Shown here: piece after piece, positions 24,812 through 32,789 of the stretch
Numbering within the stretch: the first letter of the stretch is position 1
Layout of the letters: every line of letters begins with the position of its first letter
Assembly (NCBI GenBank): GCA_965658445.1
Contig: CBFHSF010000002.1
Location: forward strand, 124,001-188,000
Direction of reading: 5' to 3'
Length of the DNA stretch: 64,000 nt
DNA from: CBFHSF01 sp965658445
Lineage (GTDB): Bacteria > Bacteroidota > Bacteroidia > Flavobacteriales > Schleiferiaceae
Position numbers and translations under genes: made by a program
Notes under the pieces: generated by a model
Databases searched by the model: none
What the model was told of the DNA's origin: nothing
Seen by the model: the letters and a program-made list of their open reading frames with translations, nothing else

Positions 24812-25037
24812 ATAGAAAAAGGGGCCTCAATCACCGACTGAAGCCCCTCTAATCACACTATTAACACCCAAAACCACTATGAAAGGTTTTGTTCGTTGAA
24901 CGACCTAAATGTATAGTGGCTCGGTCGGGTATTCTATGACATTTGTCAGGCCTTGAGGAATCAGGACCGTGGTCCTTTCCTCCCTGACGGGAAACTGAAG
25001 TCCCGGATTGGGCGCAATGTAAGGCCCCTTTTTCTAT
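24812..25037. ncRNA. Candidate structured RNA element with 16-base terminal inverted repeats
   Basis: In a 351-base spacer, ATAGAAAAAGGGGCCT (24812-24827) and its exact reverse complement (25022-25037) bound a 226-base segment. Inside, SL2 (24874-24919) has outer arms CCACTAT/ATAGTGG with nested AGGT/ACCT and GTTC/GAAC. SL3 (24945-24988) stacks three 6-bp helices, GTCAGG/CCTGAC, GAGGAA/TTCCTC and AGGACC/GGTCCT, with small left-side bulges. The left terminal arm can pair with a local segment (24839-24848) to make a terminator, or with the far end, so the two states exclude each other. No reading frame of note crosses it. Strand is unsure; the terminator favours minus. 6S-Flavo RNA and a small mobile element are alternatives. 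Confidence 0.4.
24816..24848 (-). terminator. Intrinsic terminator, minus strand
   Basis: Read on the minus strand, AGGGGCTTCA pairs with TGAGGCCCC(T) (plus-strand arms 24820-24829 and 24839-24848, one mismatch) and is followed by TTTTTCTATTT. It would end transcripts from the DUF1684 gene 279 bases upstream, or a short RNA from the spacer itself. Confidence 0.7.
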
Positions 25038-25126
25038 TTGTTACTGGATTAAACGGCTGTATTCGTTTGTTTCACAGAGGATTCACAGGGTGCTCCATTC
25101 GAGAAAAGAACATTCCATTTAAGCAT

Positions 25127-25780
25127 TTAGTGATGCCCATGGTACTTAACACCAGCGGGAATGTACACTTCTAAGTAGTTAGCTTCTGGAACCAAGGGGC
25201 AGCTGTATCTTTCAGAATACGCACAGTAGGGATTATAGGCCTTGTTAAAATCAATGACAATTTCTGTAGCGCCTTCTTCAGGCAAGTGAGCTTCTACATA
25301 TCGTCCACCTCCGTAAGATTCTGTACCATTAGAATAGTCTGTGAATGGAATAAAAGTATAATCCTCATACCCCGGAATGGTCAAAAGCCTAATGTTTTGA
25401 TACACTTCCAGCGTGCACGAATCCCCGTTGATTGTAAAGTGTGCTATGCCGGCTAAACGATACTTTGGTTTCCTGGAGGTCGTTGTGGACATTTCAAAAA
25501 CGGGCTGATCCGTTTTTGCTTCCCATTGAGCGGTCACTCGATAGCTCTTCATAATGGGGAAATATGGCAAATCGGTAAAGCCCACCACATCTGATGAATC
25601 CAAAGGTGAAGATTGTGGATTGGCAAATTCCTGTCTCAACTCTTCTCTGTGCTCAGCAATGGAAGCCTCATAGGGATCCTTCAAAGGTTCGTTCATCAAC
25701 GATTTCCCCAATGAGTTTTCACTTTGAGCAATGGCGGTGGATGAAACAAACAATCCTAAAAACAGTAGAACTTTCCTCAT
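25127..25780 (-). CDS. DUF1684 family exported protein
   Basis: This 217-residue protein has a signal peptide (MRKVLLFLGLFVSSTAIAQ) and the DUF1684 hallmark region late in the chain: IDFNKAYNPYCAYSERYSCP, followed by PEANYLEVYIPAGVK. The middle contains FPIMKSYRVTAQWE and a FTINGDSCTLEVYQ strand. The family has no established function; conserved Asn, Tyr and Cys residues suggest a binding or catalytic site. It is divergent from rdgB, with 64 bases between the starts. Confidence 0.88.
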   Translation of the reverse strand: MRKVLLFLGLFVSSTAIAQSENSLGKSLMNEPLKDPYEASIAEHREELRQEFANPQSSPLDSSDVVGFTDLPYFPIMKSYRVTAQWEAKTDQPVFEMSTTTSRKPKYRLAGIAHFTINGDSCTLEVYQNIRLLTIPGYEDYTFIPFTDYSNGTESYGGGRYVEAHLPEEGATEIVIDFNKAYNPYCAYSERYSCPLVPEANYLEVYIPAGVKYHGHH

Positions 25781-25844
25781 AATTTCAAATTACTTTTACA
25801 GAGTGAATATACGACCTGCTTTGGTCACAAATAATAGAATAGTG

Positions 25845-26435
25845 ATGAAAATAGTTTTTGCCACGCACAACCCCAATAAATTAAAGGAAATTCAAAACGT
25901 ATTGCCTCAATACGAGGTAGTAGGATTGGATGAGCTCAACCTTACGGAAGACATTCCAGAGCCTTTTGAAACCTTGGAAGAAAACGCCATGGCAAAGGCC
26001 TCTTATATTTTCAAATATTACGGTTTGGCCTGCTTTGCCGATGACTCAGGTCTTGAAGTGGAATCCCTAAACGGTGAGCCCGGGGTTCACAGCGCACACT
26101 ATGCCGGCCCCCAGAGATCTGATGAAGACAACATGAGTCTCTTGTTGGGAAATTTAGAAAAATGCGGAAGTGAAGCTTCTAGGAAAGCTCGATTTAGAAC
26201 CGTGATAGCCTACATGGCGCTCGGGATTTCTAAAACTTTTGAAGGCATTGCTCCCGGACAAATTACGCAAGAGAAAAGAGGTGAACAAGGATTTGGATAC
26301 GATCCGATTTTTATTCCCGAAGGGGAATCTAAAACCTTTGCCCAGATGTCATTGGAAGAGAAAGGACAAATCAGTCACAGAAAACGAGCCATTGCCAAAT
26401 TTATTCAGTGGCTGGAAAGCGATCGAAAAAGCTAA
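25845..26435 (+). CDS. rdgB: dITP/XTP pyrophosphatase (RdgB/HAM1)
   Basis: RdgB removes deaminated purine nucleotides (ITP, dITP, XTP) from the pool. The 196-residue protein starts MKIVFATHNPNKLKEI at ATG 25845 and shows the family motifs FADDSGLEV, GVHSAHYAG, GFGYDPIF and ISHRKRA. The open frame extends upstream to 25731, but those 38 codons overlap the divergent DUF1684 gene and are not conserved. Its last 35 bases overlap the convergent rsmD gene. Confidence 0.95.
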   Translation: MKIVFATHNPNKLKEIQNVLPQYEVVGLDELNLTEDIPEPFETLEENAMAKASYIFKYYGLACFADDSGLEVESLNGEPGVHSAHYAGPQRSDEDNMSLLLGNLEKCGSEASRKARFRTVIAYMALGISKTFEGIAPGQITQEKRGEQGFGYDPIFIPEGESKTFAQMSLEEKGQISHRKRAIAKFIQWLESDRKS

Positions 26436-26946
26436 AATGAACCTTACCGTACTTTCTCATTTCTGTAAAGTTCGGATGATCCTGAAAAGACTTTTGGTTG
26501 TCGTGTTCAATGATGAGCATTCCTCCCTCTTTTACCAGTTCTTTGGTTAGAATGGTTTCGATGAGTTCTGGGTACTTGTCGTAGTCATATGGAGGATCTG
26601 CAAAAACGATATCCCATTTGTTGTAGGCGCGCTTCGCAAATTGGAGGCAGTCATCCTTAAAGATATCTATGTGAAAATCTAAGCTTTCAGAAGTCTTTCT
26701 GATAAACTTGATACATTGAATATTCTGATCCACAGCCGTTACCGAAACCGCACCTCTTGCCGCAAACTCATAGCTGATATTTCCCGTCCCAGAAAACAAA
26801 TCGAGAATAGAAATCTCATCAAAGTAATAGTGATTGTTCAAGATATTGAACAGGGCTTCTTTTGCGGCATCTGTAGTCGGTCTAACCGGAAGATTCTTGG
26901 GAGCTCTTAATTGCTTCCCCTTGTGTTCTCCTTGAATTATACGCAT
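26401..26946 (-). CDS. rsmD: 16S rRNA (guanine966-N2)-methyltransferase RsmD
   Basis: RsmD methylates G966 of 16S rRNA during 30S assembly. The 181-residue protein has MRIIQGEHKGKQL at its start, PVRPTTDAAKEALFNIL, the SAM motif DLFSGTGNISYE and the catalytic DPPYDYDKY. It overlaps the stop of the upstream DUF3822 gene by ten bases and is the third gene of a minus-strand unit. Confidence 0.95.
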   Translation of the reverse strand: MRIIQGEHKGKQLRAPKNLPVRPTTDAAKEALFNILNNHYYFDEISILDLFSGTGNISYEFAARGAVSVTAVDQNIQCIKFIRKTSESLDFHIDIFKDDCLQFAKRAYNKWDIVFADPPYDYDKYPELIETILTKELVKEGGMLIIEHDNQKSFQDHPNFTEMRKYGKVHFSFFDRFPATE

Positions 26947-27776
26947 GAGTAGGGAATGTAATTCATGTAAAAGGCGTAGTGAGGAATATTGGAAAAGGCA
27001 TTGCTGTAGGTATAAGCCGCTGGATATCCTGCCTGAGACAAGACCATTCCATAACTAGAAATCAAATCCAAAGCTTGCTCCACAGAATTTTGATCCCCCG
27101 AAAAGGTAACCTCCAATGCCTCCGGAGAAATTCCGTATTGATCCACTAGAGCTAGAATGTAGTAGGCTATGTCTTCTATTGATTTTAGAGTAAACACATT
27201 GCTCAATACGAGATTTCCCTCAGAGAGATAGACTAAATACATATGACTTCCATAAAGTCCTGCATGCATTTTATGTCCCGGTTTGTATCGACCTTCTGTC
27301 ATTATTCCTTCTGTGAAGATTCCCTGTGCACTATGTGCATGAACTAAGGGGAAACTGCGCTCTACATGAGCTCGAATGTCTGAGGGTCCCGAAGTCAACA
27401 AAACCGCTTTGGCCGATTGAATCACCTCCTCCTCTACTTGGGCATGAGAGGTAAATTCTGATTGTGATGCATTGAGCCATTCTTGCTTGAGGTTGGCATC
27501 GTACAACCCCTGTGGCACCAGCACGCCAGGAGAACGCGTTTCGACCAAACTCACCGATCGATAATCTCCGGTAAATTGGTCGAGGTGAGCAGCAGCCTCA
27601 ATGGTATCTCTGGTGGGATAACTCGCCACCAAAATATACTTTAAGAGGTCTTTGCGAAGTATAGAAAAAGAAAGTCCACCTTCATACCTGAAGATGGACA
27701 AATGACAATCTTTTTCTTGTGTCGAATCCAAGAGGCCATCAAAGGCCTCTATATTTTTTTTATTTCCAATTACCAC
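26937..27776 (-). CDS. DUF3822 family protein
   Basis: This protein of about 279 residues belongs to DUF3822, a Bacteroidota family usually found next to rsmD. The N-terminal phrase CHLSIFRYEGGLSFSIL and the later NVFTLKSIEDIAYYILAL are typical. The start shown is GTG 27776, overlapping the upstream gene by 17 bases; a TTG about 16 codons further in is an alternative. There is no signal peptide, so it is probably cytoplasmic. Function is unknown. Confidence 0.78.
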   Translation of the reverse strand: MVIGNKKNIEAFDGLLDSTQEKDCHLSIFRYEGGLSFSILRKDLLKYILVASYPTRDTIEAAAHLDQFTGDYRSVSLVETRSPGVLVPQGLYDANLKQEWLNASQSEFTSHAQVEEEVIQSAKAVLLTSGPSDIRAHVERSFPLVHAHSAQGIFTEGIMTEGRYKPGHKMHAGLYGSHMYLVYLSEGNLVLSNVFTLKSIEDIAYYILALVDQYGISPEALEVTFSGDQNSVEQALDLISSYGMVLSQAGYPAAYTYSNAFSNIPHYAFYMNYIPYSCV

Positions 27777-28371
27777 TGATGGTAGGTTCGGTTAACGATC
27801 CCACCTGAAGTGAGTAAGACTTGCTGATGTACTGGTCAAAGCGATCTTGAACATCTTCAAAAATTACCGTCTCAGGTGCAGAAGCTTCAAATACGTCTAC
27901 AGAGATACCACCGCGATCAATCTTAGCAGAGGCCAAAGAAATCTCTGTGTTGGTGCCATAGATATTCTTCATAGTAGAAGCATCAAAATCTTCTGGGAAT
28001 GCTTCGATGGTTCCTCTTACCGGTTGCTCACCGATCACTCTTACAATGGTCGTATCCTTATTCATTTCCTTTTGGAACACGCGGTTGTAGTACATAAAAG
28101 AAGAGTCTTTTCTTTCGTACATGGTGATGTAACCTGTATCTACAAATGAGATCAAAACGTCAAGGTCACCGGTGTAGGTACCAAACTGAGTTTTGTATGC
28201 CAATTCAGCTTCACGAATGTTTTCCAATTGAGATTTTACCTCAGTGAAACGCTGCTCCTTGAGTTTTTCGAACTCAATAGGCTCCATAATTACTGTGTAA
28301 ATTTGGTAGGCCAAGAAAAGTGCCAAGGCACCAAATCCTACTTGCAATAGCGTGATCGTCTGTTTTTTCAT
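27760..28371 (-). CDS. Membrane-anchored protein of unknown function with pilin-like N-terminus
   Basis: This 203-residue protein has one N-terminal membrane segment (about residues 7-27), then a helical region with IREAELAYKTQFGTYTGDLD and a VLISFVDTGYI segment. That arrangement resembles the helix and Tyr-Gly turn of type IV pilins and pseudopilins, though no prepilin peptidase site is visible. The rest is beta-type and periplasmic. I recall similar proteins upstream of DUF3822 genes in this phylum. It heads the unit ending with rsmD. Confidence 0.6.
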   Translation of the reverse strand: MKKQTITLLQVGFGALALFLAYQIYTVIMEPIEFEKLKEQRFTEVKSQLENIREAELAYKTQFGTYTGDLDVLISFVDTGYITMYERKDSSFMYYNRVFQKEMNKDTTIVRVIGEQPVRGTIEAFPEDFDASTMKNIYGTNTEISLASAKIDRGGISVDVFEASAPETVIFEDVQDRFDQYISKSYSLQVGSLTEPTISGNWK

Positions 28372-28802
28372 CTGTTTAAATTATCTTTTTTCAATGGTCA
28401 GATGTAAGCTTTGAGGTTAGAAACAAGCGCTTCTCAAAGTGCTTTGGATCATTTCTAACCATCGGTCGCATCAAAATTCAATTTCGTAATACTCTGTTTT
28501 AGAAGACTTTTCAGAATCTTTTATTCCATACTAAGTCTTTGTAAAATCTTTGTGTTCACTAGAAAAACCAAGGCGATTTCTCTTGATTTTATCCCAGAAA
28601 CACAGAGTGTAAACGCTTTTGAAATCCTGACAAACTTACAATTTTTTTTAAAGTATATACAATTGGTTTTTCCTTTGTTATTCTGAATTATTGAGGTTTA
28701 AACTAAATATTGCGCCAAGGTTAAACCAAGGATAAAAATTGGTTGGATTTACCTTCAAAAATTTTTTTTCACCGACTCAATACCTCATTTTTACACCTCA
28801 GA
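28372..28802. other. AT-rich spacer of 431 bases without a recognisable gene
   Basis: The spacer separates the divergent pilin-like and helicase genes and should contain both promoters. It is AT-rich with several A and T tracts (for example eight Ts near 28650). I see no convincing TTG/TAnnTTTG pair, hairpin with T run, or small protein. Confidence 0.6.
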
Positions 28803-30227
28803 ATGAGCGAACCACTAACTTCCGTGTACAATCAATTACTGGGCCAATTTAAATTTGAGCCCACACAAGAGCAAAACGAATTGTTATTGCACTTGAGCTC
28901 CTACCTGCAAAGCCCTCACATTCCCAGTGCCTTTGTGCTAAAGGGATTTGCCGGAACGGGAAAAACCACCTTGGTGTCTACCTTGGTAAAAACGCTTCCC
29001 GCCCTGGGTCAACAAGTGGTTCTATTAGCACCCACAGGAAGAGCGGCCAAAGTACTGTCTCAATACACGCAGCAACCCGCGTTCACCATCCACAAGTTTA
29101 TTTATCATCCACCCAAAAAGGGACAAGGGTTTGGACAATTAAAGGTTCGCCCCAACAAGGGAAAAAACGTTCTCTTTATTGTGGATGAAGCTTCTATGAT
29201 TTCTGATAAGAGTCAAGGAACCGCTTTGGGAGGAAAGTCGCTTTTGGACGATGTCGTTTCCTTCGTAAAGGATGGGTACAAGTGTAAACTCTTATTTATT
29301 GGAGATACGGCACAGCTTCCTCCGGTAGGATCTTCTGGAAGTCCGGCATTGGAACCCGACTACTTAGAAAAAAATTACGATTTGGACGTTTCAGCATTTA
29401 TGCTGACGCAAGTAATTCGCCAGGCAAAAGACTCCGCTATACTCTCCAATGCCACCCAAATTAGAGGACTGCAAGAAGACGCTCCTGAGGCGACTCCGCA
29501 GCTAGACACCAGTCCTGAGGTGATTCGACTTGTAGATGGCTATGACATTGAAGAAGCCCTTTCATCGGCCTACAGCCAAGGCCAAACAGAGGATACTACT
29601 TTTATTGTTAGAAGTAATAAACGAGCCAACCAGTACAATCAACAGATACGCTCCAGGGTTCTTTGGAAGGAAGATGAAATTTCTACTGGCGACTACCTCA
29701 TGGTGGTAAAAAACAATTATTTCTGGTTGTCTGAGAAGAGCAAACCGGGGTTTATCGCCAATGGTGATATTTTGGAAATCCTAGAACTCAGAAACCGAAA
29801 TCACATCTACGATTTGGACTTTGTGGACGCGACGGTTCGACTGGTCGATTATCCAAATGAACCCGCCTTCGAAACCAAATTGCTTCTAAACTCACTTTCT
29901 GTAGACGGACCTTCTCTTCCCTATTCAGAAAACAAGAGGTTATATGAAGAAATTGAACAGGAACATCAAGACATTCCCAACAAGTGGAAGCGCTATCAGG
30001 CCATTTCCAACAGCCCTTATCTCAATGCACTCCAAGTGAAATTTGGATATGCCGTGACCTGTCACAAGGCCCAAGGGGGACAGTGGAAAAATGTGTTTAT
30101 TGAGCAGTCTTACCTACCGGACGGAGTGGATGTAGAGTATTTGCGTTGGCTTTACACAGCGTTCACAAGAGCTACAGAAAAAGTCTATCTAATTGGCTTT
30201 AGTGAGGATTATTTCTCCGACCTTTGA
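28803..30227 (+). CDS. SF1B DNA helicase (Dda/RecD2-like AAA family ATPase)
   Basis: This protein of 474 residues begins MSEPLTSVYNQLL. The Walker A GFAGTGKTTL is at about residues 47-56, motif Ia LLAPTGRAAKVL follows, then IVDEASMI (motif II), FIGDTAQLPPVG (motif III), and the C-terminal VTCHKAQGGQW with YTAFTRATEKVYLIGF (motifs V/VI). It fits short Dda/RecD2-type 5'-3' helicases of Bacteroidota. ATG 28803 is preferred; an upstream TTG at 28743 would add 20 hydrophobic or basic residues. It heads a plus-strand cluster running to 32508. Confidence 0.9.
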   Translation: MSEPLTSVYNQLLGQFKFEPTQEQNELLLHLSSYLQSPHIPSAFVLKGFAGTGKTTLVSTLVKTLPALGQQVVLLAPTGRAAKVLSQYTQQPAFTIHKFIYHPPKKGQGFGQLKVRPNKGKNVLFIVDEASMISDKSQGTALGGKSLLDDVVSFVKDGYKCKLLFIGDTAQLPPVGSSGSPALEPDYLEKNYDLDVSAFMLTQVIRQAKDSAILSNATQIRGLQEDAPEATPQLDTSPEVIRLVDGYDIEEALSSAYSQGQTEDTTFIVRSNKRANQYNQQIRSRVLWKEDEISTGDYLMVVKNNYFWLSEKSKPGFIANGDILEILELRNRNHIYDLDFVDATVRLVDYPNEPAFETKLLLNSLSVDGPSLPYSENKRLYEEIEQEHQDIPNKWKRYQAISNSPYLNALQVKFGYAVTCHKAQGGQWKNVFIEQSYLPDGVDVEYLRWLYTAFTRATEKVYLIGFSEDYFSDL

Positions 30228-30337
30228 TCCTTACAAACCTACCTATCTCACAAAGAATTTAGCATCAGAAATTTACCCAGAATTCTGTAAATTTATGGAG
30301 TCTCCCACCCTAAAGGCGTCCAAAAGGAAAGTACTTC

Positions 30338-30895
30338 ATGAAAAAGATCATTGCAAAGATCGTTTACTTTTTTGCGGGTTGGAAGCTCAATGACCCCCAA
30401 AACAAAGAATCCATACGCCGCAGCGTAATGATTGCAGCTCCGCATACCTCAAACTGGGATCTGCTCTACGCATTGGGTGGTTTCTGGTTGATGGAAGTCG
30501 ACGTCAAATACTTTATTAAAGACGGCTACACCAAGGGACTTTTTGGTTTTTTCTTTAAATGGACAGGTGCCATCGGTGTAAACCAAAAACAAAACACGCA
30601 ACTCTCTAAATACGCCATTAAACTTTTTAAAGAGCGAAAAAACCTAGTACTTCTCGTACCGGCAGAAGGCACCCGCCAAGCGGTAAACAAATGGAGAACG
30701 GGGTTTTACACCATTGCCGAAAAGGCAGGTGTGCCCGTGAGCCTGGGGTATTTGGATTACAAAAACAAAGAAAGTGGTGTCGCAGGGTTGGTTCCGGCCA
30801 CTGGAAACTTTGAGGATGACATGGAAAAAATTCAAGCGGTGTATTCTCCCGAACAAGCAAAATATCCTGACCAATACAACCCGAAGATTTACTAA
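30338..30895 (+). CDS. Small PlsC-like lysophospholipid acyltransferase family protein
   Basis: This 185-residue protein has the acyltransferase blocks: APHTSNWDLLYA with the HX4D pair, FFKWTGAIGVNQ as block II, and VPAEGTRQAVNKW as block III. It is shorter than classical PlsC and belongs to the small 1-acyl-sn-glycerol-3-phosphate acyltransferase-like group. Acyl acceptor and donor are unknown. It lies 24 bases before lgt, so envelope lipid metabolism is a reasonable context. Confidence 0.83.
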   Translation: MKKIIAKIVYFFAGWKLNDPQNKESIRRSVMIAAPHTSNWDLLYALGGFWLMEVDVKYFIKDGYTKGLFGFFFKWTGAIGVNQKQNTQLSKYAIKLFKERKNLVLLVPAEGTRQAVNKWRTGFYTIAEKAGVPVSLGYLDYKNKESGVAGLVPATGNFEDDMEKIQAVYSPEQAKYPDQYNPKIY

Positions 30896-30919
30896 ATTCG
30901 CTTCCACAAAACCCGCTCA

Positions 30920-31993
30920 ATGGATACATTCTTAACCTTTACCTGGGGAGCTGCCAAGGGGATTGACCTCGGCTTCTTCACTTTGAGATTCTACAGCTTA
31001 CTCTTTGCCCTTGGATTTATCTTGGGATTCCGAGTGATGAAAAGAATCTTCATTTCAGAAAACACCCCCTTAGAACAACTCGACAAACTCCTCACCTACA
31101 TGGTCGTTGCCACGGTGGTGGGTGCGCGTTTGGGACATGTATTCTTTTACCAATGGGATTACTACAGTAAACACCCAATGGAAATTCTGATGGTGTGGGA
31201 AGGTGGACTGGCCAGCCACGGTGCAGCCGTTGCCATCATCATTGCCTTGATTTTCTACTCTCGTAAGGTTTCTAAGAAATCTGTATTGTGGATTTTGGAT
31301 CGCGTGGTCATTACCGTTGCGCTGGCGGGATGCTTTATCAGACTCGGAAATTATGCCAATAGTGAAATCTATGGCAAGATGGCCAACTCCTCTATTGAAA
31401 CCGTTTTTACGCGTCCAACCATTGAAGCCTTAGAAGGCTATCTCGACGGCGGACTGGCTTCGGTAGATTTGGAACCGACAGGAAACGTTTTAACCACAGA
31501 CTCCTTGAGCTACCCCGAGTACAAAATCACAATAATTACCACCGAACCACAGATAACAGACAAGGTTGCGGAACGTCTTCAAACGCCTGTGAAATCCATC
31601 CTGTCTACTAAGGATTCGGACAAATTGAATTTTATCTTTCCAAGTGACTCCCCCTATCCCGAAAAAATAGGCCCCACCACTTTGGTAACCTATGGATATG
31701 GAGTTCCCAGATATCCCACTCAACTTTTTGAGGCGGGAGGTTATTTATTGGTATTTATTTGGCTGTTCTTCCTGTTCTGGAGGACTTCCACCAAAGAAAT
31801 GATTGGCTCCTTATTTGGCCAATTCCTTGTGCTCGTATTTGGATTTAGATTCTTTATCGAATACTATAAAGCCAACCAAGTGAGTTTTGAAGAAGGCATG
31901 TCTCTTAACATGGGACAGTGGTTGAGTATTCCTTTGGTATTGGCTGGATTCTTCTTTATCATTTACCCTTACGTAAGATCTCAAAAATCATGA
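30920..31993 (+). CDS. lgt: Prolipoprotein diacylglyceryl transferase, with an extra domain-like insert
   Basis: Lgt attaches diacylglycerol to the lipobox Cys of prolipoproteins in the inner membrane. Family motifs are present: VVGARLGHVFFYQ, GGLASHGAAVA, and RLGNYANSEIYGK. The chain is 357 residues against about 270-290 in E. coli-type Lgt. The excess lies between NSEIYGK and YPTQLFEAGGY, where roughly 80-100 residues form a hydrophilic, beta-type insert (ITIITTEPQITDKVAERLQ). Longer Lgt proteins are known in Bacteroidota. The stop overlaps the ATG of the next gene (ATGA at 31990-31993). Confidence 0.93.
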   Translation: MDTFLTFTWGAAKGIDLGFFTLRFYSLLFALGFILGFRVMKRIFISENTPLEQLDKLLTYMVVATVVGARLGHVFFYQWDYYSKHPMEILMVWEGGLASHGAAVAIIIALIFYSRKVSKKSVLWILDRVVITVALAGCFIRLGNYANSEIYGKMANSSIETVFTRPTIEALEGYLDGGLASVDLEPTGNVLTTDSLSYPEYKITIITTEPQITDKVAERLQTPVKSILSTKDSDKLNFIFPSDSPYPEKIGPTTLVTYGYGVPRYPTQLFEAGGYLLVFIWLFFLFWRTSTKEMIGSLFGQFLVLVFGFRFFIEYYKANQVSFEEGMSLNMGQWLSIPLVLAGFFFIIYPYVRSQKS

Positions 31994-32508
31994 AAAACAA
32001 AGCCCGAAAAATATTAGCCATCATTACCGTTATCGCCCTTGTGGGTTGGTTGGTAAGTCAAGCATTAGGACCCGGAAAACCTCAGCGTTCGAGACCGGTA
32101 AAAACCCAAGCCGTAGAGCCTACTTTTAGACATGACGGGGACGGAATGCTACTGAGCGCCGCTGGAGATACCTTGGTTTCTCTTCAACTGGAGTTTGCCA
32201 AGACAGATAATGAAATCCAATACGGAATGATGTACCGTTCTCAAATGGATAAACAAACCGGGATGCTGTTCTTTATGAAAACCATGAGACCCCAATCTTT
32301 TTGGATGAAGAACACACTCGTTCCCTTGGACATAATCTACATCGACGACCAATTAAAAATTGTGAGCATTCAAAAAAATGCCGTTCCCAAGTCCATGCAG
32401 TCACTTCCTTCTGAAGGACCTGCCATGTATGTTTTGGAAGTGTACGGTGGTCAATCTGACATCTGGGGATTAAGCGCTGGCGACCAATTGGTTTTGATGG
32501 GGGAATAA
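31990..32508 (+). CDS. DUF192 family protein, membrane-anchored
   Basis: This 172-residue protein starts at ATG 31990, inside the lgt stop region, so translation is coupled. An N-terminal membrane anchor (IIAVIALVGWLVSQ-like segment, residues about 8-22) is followed by the DUF192 domain: QYGMMYRSQMDKQTGMLFF, SFWMKNTLVPLDIIYID, and YVLEVYGGQ. The fold is a small beta barrel exported to the periplasm; its function is not established. Confidence 0.88.
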   Translation: MKNKARKILAIITVIALVGWLVSQALGPGKPQRSRPVKTQAVEPTFRHDGDGMLLSAAGDTLVSLQLEFAKTDNEIQYGMMYRSQMDKQTGMLFFMKTMRPQSFWMKNTLVPLDIIYIDDQLKIVSIQKNAVPKSMQSLPSEGPAMYVLEVYGGQSDIWGLSAGDQLVLMGE

Positions 32509-32515
32509 CAATTTT

Positions 32516-32590
32516 GGAGTAAGCGGTGAACTGTGAGCGGTGAGCGGAGGAAATATTTCTACGCCCTACAAACAGGGGCTTCACCCCTGT
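32516..32590. repeat. GAGCGGTGAGCGG unit (D) and ACAGGGG/CCCCTGT stem-loop
   Basis: GTGAACTGTGAGCGGTGAGCGG (split over 32526-32548) resembles the reverse complement of a CACTGCTCACTGCTCAC run at 53037-53053. A perfect 7-bp hairpin ACAGGGG-CTTCA-CCCCTGT follows at 32572-32590, without a T run. This is the left part of the second repeat-filled spacer. Confidence 0.55.
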
Positions 32591-32623
32591 CCCCGGTCTC
32601 AAGCTACGAGTAATACCGAAAAC

Positions 32624-32785
32624 AACCCGTCAAGTAACCGTTTTCAGACTACACAATTCACTGTAGCGAAGAAGGAAAAAGGAATTAGGAAAAAAGGAAT
32701 TCTTAGTTATTTCAATCCAAAAAGGATGCAAGGATAAAAGCCCTCATTCCTTCATCCTTCCTCATTCCTTCTTTGTTCCTCACTA
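32624..32785. repeat. Composite intergenic repeat (units B and C, copy 2)
   Basis: 32624-32710 matches 2992-3076 almost base for base, apart from a few substitutions and small indels. A CATTCCTTCATCCTTCC unit-C stretch follows at 32743-32785, as in copy 1. The copies are 29.6 kb apart in the same orientation. No protein-coding potential is evident. Confidence 0.8.
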
Positions 32786-32789
32786 CTCC

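Noticed and set aside
24812..25037. tmRNA, RNase P RNA or tRNA
   Set aside because: There is no CCA end, T-arm sequence, tag frame or RNase P core motif; the fold does not match.
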